Source of the DNA: JBCDJG01 sp038748065
Lineage (GTDB): Bacteria > Pseudomonadota > Gammaproteobacteria > Pseudomonadales > Halieaceae
Reading direction: 5' to 3'
Length of the DNA: 17,589 nt
NCBI GenBank assembly: GCA_038748065.1
Contig: JBCDJG010000078.1
Coordinates: 1 to 17,589 of the forward strand
Of this stretch, positions 7,384 through 13,912 are shown piece by piece. The notes beneath the pieces were generated by a model. That model searched no databases and had not been told where the DNA came from. It saw only the letters and a list, made by a program, of their open reading frames with translations. Both the position numbers and the translations under genes were made by a program. The stretch's first letter is position 1, and every line of letters starts with the position of its first letter.

Positions 7384-8928
7384 TCAGGGCGGCGGTGTGG
7401 TCGACTGTCGATAGGGTGCCCGGGTACGCGTCTCGGGGAAGACCTCGCTCATGGCCTCCGGCAGGCCTTGCTCATTGATGATCTGCGCGTGCTGACGACC
7501 CAGTTCGGAGGCACTGCTGACACCGCAGGAGTGCGCAATCGTCTCCACCTCGTGCATCAGGTTTTTGGCGTAGGCTGCAACTCGAGCTGACTTTTCGCGA
7601 GGCACCAGCCCTTTCTGCAGATCCTTGTCGTGAGTCGTAATGCCCGTTGGGCAGGTATTCTTGTTGCATTGCAGGGCTTGGATACAGCCCACGGCGAACA
7701 TGAAACCACGTGCTGAATTGACGCTATCCGCTCCCATGCAAAGTGCAGCTGCAACACCCGATGGGTTTATCAGTTTGCCAGAACAAATGACCCGTATACG
7801 CTCGCGCAGCCCGTATTCGACCAGTTTGTCGACCACCAGTGGCAGGCTGCGTCTTACGGGTAAGCCCATAAAGTCCATCAGGCTCTGTGGTGCCGCACCG
7901 GTACCGCCATCAGCACTGTCGAGCGTGATGAAGTCAGGTGCATAATCGAGGCCGCGTTCATGAATGAGCAGGCAGAGCTCGTCAAGCCACTCTGACTGGC
8001 CCAGGACCGCTTTGAAGCCCGTGGGCTTGCCGGTGATATCCCTGACTTGATGAATCATCTCCAGTAAGTCATCGAGGCTGTCGATCTCCGGATGGCGGTT
8101 GGGGCTGATGGAGTCCTCGCCGACTGGTATTCCTCGCGTGCTCGCGATGACCTCGGTGACCTTTGCCGCCGGTAAAATACCACCTTTGCCCGGCTTGGCG
8201 CCCTGCGAGAGTTTAATCTCGAACATGCGCACGTGCTCGTGGCTCGCGATTTCCTGCAGTTTGGCCGTGCTCAGATGGCCATTGACATCGCGAACGCCGT
8301 ATTTGGCGGTGCCAATCTGGAATACGAGGTCGCAGTCGCCCTTGTAGTGGAAGGGTGATACCGCGCCCTCGCCGGTGTTCAGCCAAATACCTGCGGCGCG
8401 GGCTCCATGGGAGAGGGCGGTAATTGCTGGCGCAGACAGTGCGCCGTAACTCATGGCTGAAATGTTAAAAAATGAAGTCGTATGATAGGGCTGTCGAGCG
8501 AAGCCGGCCCCATAGCTTATGGTCGCCGGCAGTCCGACTTCCTCTTCCAGCGGTGGGAATAGCCCATTCAGGAAGATGAAATCGCCGGGCTCGTTGAGTG
8601 GATGCGTGGAGCCGAAGGCGATTGTGGCGTCGAGATCCTTGGCTGCGCGGTAAACCCAGGAGCGCTGCGCGCGATTGAAAGGCAGTTCCTCCCTGTCCAG
8701 GGCAAAGAAGTACTGACGGAAAAACTCGCCGAGGTGCTCAAAGACGTAACGAAACCGACCGATGACAGGGTAGTTGCGGCGGATGGTTTGCTGGGTTTGG
8801 GTGACATCGACGATGTACATCACGATGATTGCGAGCAGACCCAGGCCCAGCAGGAAACTGAATAAGAGCACGCTGACTTCTACGAACTGCATCGTATAGG
8901 TCTGCAACCTGTCCAGCGACATATCCAT
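7384..8928 (-). CDS. FMN-binding glutamate synthase family protein, membrane-anchored
   Basis: With the start chosen here this is 514 aa. One N-terminal membrane span (about 16-40) is followed by a glutamate-synthase-like FMN barrel. Family signs are SAMSYGALS (157-165), EGAVSPFH (187-194), KLSQGAKPGKGG (239-250), the SADGGTGAAP loop (338-347) and CxxxxxCxxxxC at C415, C421 and C426, the 3Fe-4S ligands of GltB. The amidotransferase domain of GltB is absent. The protein may therefore use ammonia or act as another FMN/Fe-S oxidoreductase; the reaction is not established for this stand-alone group. The open frame extends to 9180, but that would overlap the divergent hydrolase. The ATG at 8928 has GGAG five bases upstream and begins just before the membrane span. 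An ATG at 8982 is a weaker alternative. Confidence 0.88.
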   Translation of the reverse strand: MDMSLDRLQTYTMQFVEVSVLLFSFLLGLGLLAIIVMYIVDVTQTQQTIRRNYPVIGRFRYVFEHLGEFFRQYFFALDREELPFNRAQRSWVYRAAKDLDATIAFGSTHPLNEPGDFIFLNGLFPPLEEEVGLPATISYGAGFARQPYHTTSFFNISAMSYGALSAPAITALSHGARAAGIWLNTGEGAVSPFHYKGDCDLVFQIGTAKYGVRDVNGHLSTAKLQEIASHEHVRMFEIKLSQGAKPGKGGILPAAKVTEVIASTRGIPVGEDSISPNRHPEIDSLDDLLEMIHQVRDITGKPTGFKAVLGQSEWLDELCLLIHERGLDYAPDFITLDSADGGTGAAPQSLMDFMGLPVRRSLPLVVDKLVEYGLRERIRVICSGKLINPSGVAAALCMGADSVNSARGFMFAVGCIQALQCNKNTCPTGITTHDKDLQKGLVPREKSARVAAYAKNLMHEVETIAHSCGVSSASELGRQHAQIINEQGLPEAMSEVFPETRTRAPYRQSTTPPP

Positions 8929-8995
8929 GGCTTCTCCACTTATTCCCTTGCTGCCCGGTGCTTTGAGCGAAGGTCTCCGCATTGGTTCCACTGCT

Positions 8996-9001
8996 AGTAT
9001 A
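8996..9001 (-). promoter_or_regulatory. Possible -10 box of the glutamate synthase-like gene
   Basis: On the minus strand this reads TATACT, five of six matches to TATAAT, in the 118-bp divergent gap. Transcription would start near 8989, leaving a normal leader for the ATG at 8928 but only about 6 nt for the ATG at 8982. If real, it supports the shorter protein. No strong -35 box is seen. Confidence 0.3.
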
Positions 9002-9046
9002 GGATGATCGCGGTGATAAAACGGTCGCCATAGCAGGATAAAAGGT

Positions 9047-9808
9047 ATGAGACATACGCTACTCGACACACCCGGAGGGAAGATAGCGTACTGCCATCGG
9101 GAGGGGATTACGCCTGGGGTACTTTTTCTACCGGGATTCAATTCCAACATGCAGGGCACGAAGGCCCTGGCGCTAGACAAGTGGTGCGCAGATCAGGGTG
9201 TGCAGTTCACTCGTTTCGATTATGCAGGCCATGGTTTTTCCAGCGGTCGTTTCGAGGACGGTACGATCGGACAGTGGTTGTCCAATGCCGAGAGCATAAT
9301 TGAGCAGGTCTGTGTTGGTCCCCATGTCCTTGTAGGATCGTCTATGGGAGGGTGGATCATGCTGCTGCTGGCTCTGCGCCAGCAGCAGCGACTGACGGGC
9401 TTGCTGGGGATCGCTTCTGCGCCGGACTTTACCGAAACACTCGCACATGAGCGGCTCGATACCGGTCAGCTTGAGTCCCTTGACCGCCGCGGCTTTTGTG
9501 AACTCGCCAATGAATACGATGGTGGCGAGCCCTACCGCATTGGACGTGCATTGCTGGAGGAGGGTCGGCAGCATAGGCTACTGCACACCGAAATTGCCAT
9601 CGACCTGCCAGTGCGGCTAATACATGGCCAGCGGGATGAAGATGTACCCTGGGAACTCTCGCTGCGCATCGCCGAGCGTTTGAGAAGTCGGGATGTTGAA
9701 ATACAGCTTGTGAAATCGGGTGATCACAGGCTGTGCGAGCCTGAGGATATAGCTCGCATGTTGGCAGCGCTGTCTGAGCTGAGACGCCTTGCTTGCCCTA
9801 AATCCTAG
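9047..9808 (+). CDS. Alpha/beta hydrolase, ABHD10/palmitoyl-thioesterase-like
   Basis: A 253-aa soluble protein with a complete alpha/beta-hydrolase triad: nucleophile S99 in GSSMGG (97-102), acid D197 in HGQRDEDVP (193-201) and H227 in GDHRL. The oxyanion region is LPGFNSNMQGTKA (28-40), and FDYAGHGFSSG (57-67) follows. The F-x-S-x-M-x-G-T-K-A pattern recalls ABHD10-type serine hydrolases, which in eukaryotes are mitochondrial thioesterases/deacylases; the bacterial substrate is unknown. No signal peptide, so cytoplasmic. AGGA at 9035-9038 lies 8 nt before the ATG. It is divergent from the glutamate synthase-like gene and converges on the DUF3465 gene, with degenerate direct repeats between their 3' ends. 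Confidence 0.88.
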   Translation: MRHTLLDTPGGKIAYCHREGITPGVLFLPGFNSNMQGTKALALDKWCADQGVQFTRFDYAGHGFSSGRFEDGTIGQWLSNAESIIEQVCVGPHVLVGSSMGGWIMLLLALRQQQRLTGLLGIASAPDFTETLAHERLDTGQLESLDRRGFCELANEYDGGEPYRIGRALLEEGRQHRLLHTEIAIDLPVRLIHGQRDEDVPWELSLRIAERLRSRDVEIQLVKSGDHRLCEPEDIARMLAALSELRRLACPKS

Positions 9809-9859
9809 ACGCCTGTTGGGACACGCCTACTGGGGCGCTTGTTGGTACGCTTATTGGTA
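9809..9859. repeat. Degenerate tandem repeat, four 12-14-bp units, between convergent genes
   Basis: Units at 9809-9822 (ACGCCTGTTGGGAC), 9823-9835 (ACGCCTACTGGGG), 9836-9847 (CGCTTGTTGGTA) and 9848-9859 (CGCTTATTGGTA) share CGCYTRYTGG. The array begins right after the hydrolase TAG and runs over the stop codon and last codons of the DUF3465 gene. Confidence 0.6.
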
Positions 9860-10288
9860 GGTGCGCCCCATATGCTTTACCCAGCCTGACATATGCTCGC
9901 CGCTGCTGTCGTTATAGGTGTGATGGACAACGCCGCCCCGTTCGGTCCAGTCGAACTCGCCAAAGAAATAGACCTTGTCTCCCAGCTGAGGGGACTTCAG
10001 TGCCGGAGCCAGTTCCGTATTGTGGTCCAGGAGCAGGATGTGGCCGCCCTCTGTTTCGATGCGAAAAAGCTGATGTATGCGCCCGCTGTCCGCTGGTAGC
10101 AACTCAATGATCTTCCCGGCACCACGCACCTGCAGGTTGCTCGCCTGATTCTCAACCGCGACACGCAGTTGGTCCTCATACCGCCCCTGATCTCCGATAA
10201 GGGGCACTTTGGCAGCGACCTCCGGGTTGCGCTGCAAATAGATGTAGACGCCCGCAAGGGCGAGCATAAAAATAACGAGGTTTCTCAA
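9851..10288 (-). CDS. DUF3465-family protein with N-terminal membrane segment
   Basis: A protein of 145 aa with the chosen start, probably periplasmic and anchored by a hydrophobic helix at about residues 2-18. The conserved block runs from VENQASNLQVRG through HQLFRI, LLLDHNTELAP, GDKVYFFGEFDW and GGVVHHTYND to GWVKHMGRTYQ. This is the pattern I associate with DUF3465, an OB-fold-like family of unknown function. The open frame goes back to a TTG at 10336, but the TTG at 10288 has AGGAG 9 nt upstream and puts the hydrophobic helix directly at the N-terminus, so it is preferred. It lies downstream of ppx in the same direction with a 117-bp gap, and converges on the hydrolase gene. Confidence 0.8.
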   Translation of the reverse strand: MRNLVIFMLALAGVYIYLQRNPEVAAKVPLIGDQGRYEDQLRVAVENQASNLQVRGAGKIIELLPADSGRIHQLFRIETEGGHILLLDHNTELAPALKSPQLGDKVYFFGEFDWTERGGVVHHTYNDSSGEHMSGWVKHMGRTYQ

Positions 10289-10368
10289 GTCCGACCGCTC
10301 CTGCAGGGCTTGGCAGTGAGGGGAAATGAGAAGCAATTGTAATACCCAGGGTCGAAATGCTGCTGGCC

Positions 10369-10378
10369 TGACCGGTCA
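10369..10378. promoter_or_regulatory. Perfect 10-bp palindrome between ppx and the DUF3465 gene
   Basis: TGACCGGTCA is a perfect palindrome, 81 nt before the DUF3465 start and 28 nt after the end of ppx. A second one, TCAGGCCTGA (10406-10415), covers the ppx stop codon. Either could be a small operator, but short palindromes also occur by chance. Confidence 0.25.
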
Positions 10379-10405
10379 AAGTGTCGACTGCGTCACAGGG
10401 ATGAC

Positions 10406-11929
10406 TCAGGCCTGATCACTTTGCACAATACTCAGCCGAATTCCCAGGCGTGCCAGTGACTGCCTTTCGTTGGCCAGTTCCTGTGCTGTCAAAGGATGGG
10501 CTTCCAGCCAGCCCTCCGGAAAACCCAGCGCCAGTCGATCTTCACCCGCCACAATCATGAAGTCTGGCAACTGCTCGAGCTTCTCGACGTATTTGAACAG
10601 CGCTGCCAGCCTGATGAGCGTGAGCAGCTTCAGCAGCCGGTCGCGATCTCCATCCGGGGCTTGCTCAAACAGTTCCTCGGTCAGTTTGCCGCGGTGACCC
10701 TGGGCGAGAACCGCAAGTTGTTCCTGTTCACCCTGGGAAAAGCCTGGCAGGTCAGCGTTGCGCAGCAGATAAGCGCTGTGCCGATGAAAGTGCTTATGCG
10801 ATATGTTCATACCGATTTCATGGCTGCGAGCGGCCCAGTGCAGTAAATCCCCGTCGCTGCGCTCCAGCTTCCAGGGCTTGCGCGTTGCTCTGAACAGGAT
10901 CCGGGCGCGGCTATCAACAATGGCAGCTGTTTCGTCATCGGCACCAAAGCGTTGTGTCAGCGCGCTTATGGTGCGTTCACGGACGTCCTCGTGTTGTAGG
11001 CGCCCCATCAAATCGTAGATGACGCCCTCGCGCAGGGCGCCCTTGGAGGCCCGCATGACGTCGATATCAAGGACGTCAAACAGGGCCAGGGCGATAGCGA
11101 CCCCCGGGACAATTACCGATCGACGCGGTTCGGACAAGCCTTCGAGCCGGATGTCCTGCACACGCTCGAACTTGAGCAGTCGCTTGCGCAATTTTTCAAG
11201 ACCATCACGGGTGATGCCCCCGCTGCTCATACCGTTGCTTGAGAGAATCATTTCGATCGCATTCAGCGTGCCCGAAGACCCGACGCACTCCTCCCAATTT
11301 CCGCTGTGGTATTCGTGGCGAATGTGGGAGGTTTCCACGCTGGCGCGATCATAGGCTGCTTTGAAAGCGGCCTTGCTGATCTCGCCGTTGGCAAAACAGG
11401 CCTGGCCGTAAGAAACGCAGCCCATTTGCAAACTCTCAAGGTGCTGTGGCTCGAAGCGCTCGCCGATTATGAACTCGGTACTGCCGCCGCCAATGTCGAC
11501 CACCAGGCGTGATTGGGCGTCGTCTGCCAGCGTGTGCGCCACGCCTAGATAGACCAGTCGTGCTTCTTCGCGCCCATAGATGACATCGACACGTTGGCCG
11601 AGGATTTCTTTCGCGGCGCGGGTGAGTTCCTTCCGATTGCTGGCCTGTCTCAGGGCGTTGGTGCCAACGATCCGCATGCGTTCCGGCTCGACGTGTTCCA
11701 GGAGCTGGGCGAAGCGAGTCAGGCAATCCAGCCCGCGCTCAATTGCTGCTCGGCTCAGCTTACCGTTCTTCAAGCCCGCGCCGAGTTGTACCTTTTCAGC
11801 AAGCGCTTCCACGGGACGCATTTCACCGTGCTCGATACGCGCGATAATGAGATGAAAAGAGTTGCTGCCGAGGTCGATGGCTGCGAGCTGGCTGCCTTCG
11901 CCAAGTGGTTCCGCTGACTGGGATGCCAC
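10406..11929 (-). CDS. ppx: Exopolyphosphatase, Ppx/GppA family
   Basis: A 507-aa cytoplasmic protein, close to the length of E. coli PPX. It removes terminal phosphates from inorganic polyphosphate. The ASKHA phosphate loops are visible: AAIDLGSNSFHLIIAR (16-31) and VVDIGGGSTEFIIG (143-156). GREEARL (119-125) places the catalytic glutamate at E121. The SSGTLNAIE segment and the C-terminal HD-like region (HWAARSHEIG, then HKHFHRHSAYLL) are present, favouring long Ppx over short GppA-only forms, although pppGpp hydrolysis cannot be excluded. The start is GTG at 11929 with AGGG 9 nt upstream. No ppk lies beside it. The HEXXH membrane gene precedes it by 75 bp in the same direction, with a hairpin in the gap. 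Confidence 0.9.
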   Translation of the reverse strand: MASQSAEPLGEGSQLAAIDLGSNSFHLIIARIEHGEMRPVEALAEKVQLGAGLKNGKLSRAAIERGLDCLTRFAQLLEHVEPERMRIVGTNALRQASNRKELTRAAKEILGQRVDVIYGREEARLVYLGVAHTLADDAQSRLVVDIGGGSTEFIIGERFEPQHLESLQMGCVSYGQACFANGEISKAAFKAAYDRASVETSHIRHEYHSGNWEECVGSSGTLNAIEMILSSNGMSSGGITRDGLEKLRKRLLKFERVQDIRLEGLSEPRRSVIVPGVAIALALFDVLDIDVMRASKGALREGVIYDLMGRLQHEDVRERTISALTQRFGADDETAAIVDSRARILFRATRKPWKLERSDGDLLHWAARSHEIGMNISHKHFHRHSAYLLRNADLPGFSQGEQEQLAVLAQGHRGKLTEELFEQAPDGDRDRLLKLLTLIRLAALFKYVEKLEQLPDFMIVAGEDRLALGFPEGWLEAHPLTAQELANERQSLARLGIRLSIVQSDQA

Positions 11930-11969
11930 GTAGATTTGCCCTGTACTGTCCCCCAGAGACTATGTTACT

Positions 11970-11992
11970 GGAATGCGCCGGTGGGCGCATCC
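11970..11992. repeat. Stem-loop between the HEXXH membrane gene and ppx
   Basis: ATGCGCC (11973-11979) and GGCGCAT (11984-11990) pair exactly around GGTG, and flanking GG/CC extend the stem past a bulged A. It sits 13 nt after the end of the upstream minus-strand gene and 41 nt before the ppx start. No U-tract follows on either strand, so it is more likely a processing site, attenuating hairpin or operator than a standard terminator. Confidence 0.45.
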
Positions 11993-12004
11993 ACGTCAGC
12001 GGAG

Positions 12005-12580
12005 TCAGCCCTGTAGCAGCCACCAGGCGAGAGTGCCTGACATGGCGGAGATGCTTAGGCTCGCCAGCAGAACACGTCCATTGATTTTCGCCAGTTCGCC
12101 GTAGGGGTCGCCGCTATGAACCGTGCGCCATAAAACTGGCCATTCAATCGTTGCGGCAAAGCCGAGACTGGCCCAGGAACCGGCAAGCATGGCAAAGCCA
12201 ACAGCGCTGTTGTTTGCATTGATCCAGAACAGAGCGATTCCGGCCACGCTGCCGAGGCTGCCCGCCAGGCTCATCAGGTAAAACTGGTTCAAGCTGTTTT
12301 TGGCGAAATCCCAATCGTAGGTGAACAAGCCAAGCCGCCGCGGGATGGTATAGCTGCCGCCGCTAAGGCGAGCGCCGGTCAGGTGAAACCACTCATGGAT
12401 AAAGGTTGTAGAGATAAAGCCGGCGGCCAGCGCCAGCACCAGGGCAGGCGTAGGAAGCCCGTCCTCGAGCCATCTGGCCCCGATCACCAGGACAAGCGCG
12501 AGGAGCAGGTGCGCGCCGCCGATGCGCGCCAAAGCAGCCAGTCGCTTGTCAGGCCCATCGATGTTAAATTCAGTTTCCAT
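12005..12580 (-). CDS. Polytopic membrane protein with HEXXH motif (putative zinc metalloprotease-like)
   Basis: A protein of 191 aa from the ATG at 12580, with about five hydrophobic segments (about 20-37, 44-61, 99-119, 125-145 and 169-189). H62-E-W-F-H66 at the end of the second segment is a HEXXH zinc-binding motif, as in site-2-protease-like or DUF3267-type membrane proteins. No N-P-x-x-x-L-D-G third-ligand motif is visible. D158-P and E146 are conserved-looking candidates, so protease activity is only inferred. The open frame extends to a TTG at 12607 with no ribosome site. The ATG at 12580 also lacks one at proper spacing and may depend on an overlapping short upstream frame. Downstream is ppx, 75 bp away. 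Confidence 0.7.
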   Translation of the reverse strand: METEFNIDGPDKRLAALARIGGAHLLLALVLVIGARWLEDGLPTPALVLALAAGFISTTFIHEWFHLTGARLSGGSYTIPRRLGLFTYDWDFAKNSLNQFYLMSLAGSLGSVAGIALFWINANNSAVGFAMLAGSWASLGFAATIEWPVLWRTVHSGDPYGELAKINGRVLLASLSISAMSGTLAWWLLQG

Positions 12581-12593
12581 GGTGTTTGCACAT
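12570..12593 (-). other. Short upstream reading frame overlapping the HEXXH gene start (7 codons)
   Basis: On the minus strand, GAGGGGA (12605-12599) is followed after 5 nt by ATG TGC AAA CAC CAT GGA and then AAC TGA, encoding MCKHHGN. Its stop overlaps codons 3-4 of the HEXXH gene in another frame. It has the best ribosome site in the area, which could allow translational coupling; chance is possible. Confidence 0.3.
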
Positions 12594-12671
12594 AGACTTC
12601 CCCTCAATGTGAGTACGGGCGTAACGGTTGGCTGGATCAGGTGTTTTGCAGATGCAGCGCGGCACGCCGCC

Positions 12672-12701
12672 TTGCGACTGGTCGCAGCGAGTAGGTAACA
12701 T
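12672..12701 (+). promoter_or_regulatory. Possible promoter and operator of the polysaccharide operon
   Basis: TTGCGA (12672-12677) and TAACAT (12696-12701), 18 nt apart, each match four of six consensus bases. A perfect inverted repeat TGCGAC-TG-GTCGCA (12673-12686) covers the -35 box and could bind a repressor. The region lies 36 nt before the first ATG of the operon. Confidence 0.3.
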
Positions 12702-12736
12702 GCGAGGTTTTCACACCAGTCCTCTTTTGCCGGCCC

Positions 12737-13912
12737 ATGATGTATCCAGGATCCAATAGCCCCCTGCGCTGGCTGTTTGCCTGGTTGCTTCCATTCGTTG
12801 GCCTGATTTCTATCGCTGGCATTGGTCTGGCGCAGTTCCCCGGTTCGACATCGGCGTCCCTGAGGCTGCCTGTTTTACAGTTACAGGTTCTAGAAGGACA
12901 GGGCGAGCCGTTACCCGATGCTTTCAGACTGAGCGCCTTATCAGCCCAAGGTCGCGCGGTGCTGGTCTGGGGGCAGCCTGTCGTGACCTCTGGCTTCAGC
13001 CATTTTGAGGTTAAGCTCAGCAGCTGGGAGCAGGGATTGTCGATCAGTCTTATTTGGGCTGATCCGGACATGCCAGGCGGAACAAAGGTGCTCGCCTTGC
13101 CAACCCCGAACGAGTCAGGAGTGACGCGACTCGCCTTGGCAAAGGCCGGATGGACGCAGCGACAGCATCGAATCGGTTTGCTAGTCAATGGCTCCCCTGG
13201 AGCAACAAGGGTGCAGATTGACGCGGCTGTGCTGAGTTCGGCGACGCGAAAGCAGCGCGCCAGGGATCTTTTAGCCACTTGGACCGCGTTTGCTCCCTGG
13301 GACCAAACGTCTATCAATCTGCAGCGCGGTTATCGCGGTCCGGGGCCCGGGCCGGTGCCCATCGCCGCCTGGTGGCTCGCGGCAAACCTATCGTTATTGC
13401 TGCTTTGGCGGCTCGTCGCTGGCTGGCCACCCAGGGCTGCGCTGTTACTTGCGTTACTAATGCCCTGGTTAGTGCTGGATCTCCAGTGGCAGAGCAAATT
13501 AAATTGGCAGCTGGACCGGACGAATGAAACCTTCGCCGGAAAAAGCCAGGAGGCACGGCACCTGGCTGACGTAGATGGCGTTCTGTATGCCTATGCGCAA
13601 CGGCTAAAGCGCGAGGTGCTGGTCGATCCGACAGCGCGGGTCCAAATACTGCAGAAGGGCTTTGGCCATGATTACACGCGGCTGCGATTGCAGTTTCATT
13701 TGTTGCCCTACAATATTTATAACATTGGCCGCTGGCCGGTGACCGATGCACTACGCCGTGGCGACATTGTGATCCGCCTCTCTGGTCACGACGGGGTCGC
13801 ATTCGAACAGGGCTCGGGCCGATTACGCTGGCCTGGCTCTGACGTTCTGATCGTAGAACCGCTATTGCGGCACCCCATTGCCGATGTCTACCGCGTTAAG
13901 AGTAAAGGTTGA
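12737..13912 (+). CDS. Unrecognised membrane protein, first gene of polysaccharide operon
   Basis: I do not recognise this 391-aa protein. TM1 is at about residues 11-33, then a beta-rich, probably extracytoplasmic region (about 35-200) with a carbohydrate-binding-like feel, a glycine/proline turn (200-207), TM2-TM3 (about 208-250), and a C-terminal soluble part (251-391). The last part holds a conserved-looking stretch, DYTRLRLQFHLLPYNIYNIG (312-331). Two ATG codons (12737, 12740) are possible, and no good ribosome site precedes them. The stop codon overlaps the next start by one base (TGATG), indicating translational coupling to the GT-C-like gene. Context suggests a partner or regulator of the membrane glycosyltransferase. 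Codon use includes more TTA/CTA leucine codons than neighbouring genes, which might indicate transfer. Confidence 0.75.
   Translation: MMYPGSNSPLRWLFAWLLPFVGLISIAGIGLAQFPGSTSASLRLPVLQLQVLEGQGEPLPDAFRLSALSAQGRAVLVWGQPVVTSGFSHFEVKLSSWEQGLSISLIWADPDMPGGTKVLALPTPNESGVTRLALAKAGWTQRQHRIGLLVNGSPGATRVQIDAAVLSSATRKQRARDLLATWTAFAPWDQTSINLQRGYRGPGPGPVPIAAWWLAANLSLLLLWRLVAGWPPRAALLLALLMPWLVLDLQWQSKLNWQLDRTNETFAGKSQEARHLADVDGVLYAYAQRLKREVLVDPTARVQILQKGFGHDYTRLRLQFHLLPYNIYNIGRWPVTDALRRGDIVIRLSGHDGVAFEQGSGRLRWPGSDVLIVEPLLRHPIADVYRVKSKG

Noticed and set aside
8929..9180. N-terminal extension of the glutamate synthase-like frame by 84 codons
   Set aside because: It would overlap the divergent hydrolase gene by over 130 bp, has no family-like sequence, and a better ribosome site exists at the ATG at 8928.
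10289..10336. TTG at 10336 as start of the DUF3465 protein
   Set aside because: A TTG at 10288 has a well-placed AGGAG and puts the hydrophobic helix directly at the N-terminus; the extra 16 residues are polar and lack a ribosome site.
12637..13317. Long minus-strand open frame of 226 codons opposite the 391-aa gene
   Set aside because: Lacks any recognisable domain, is low in hydrophobic pattern, and sits opposite a frame with clear membrane spans and operon coupling. Long antisense frames are expected at this base composition.
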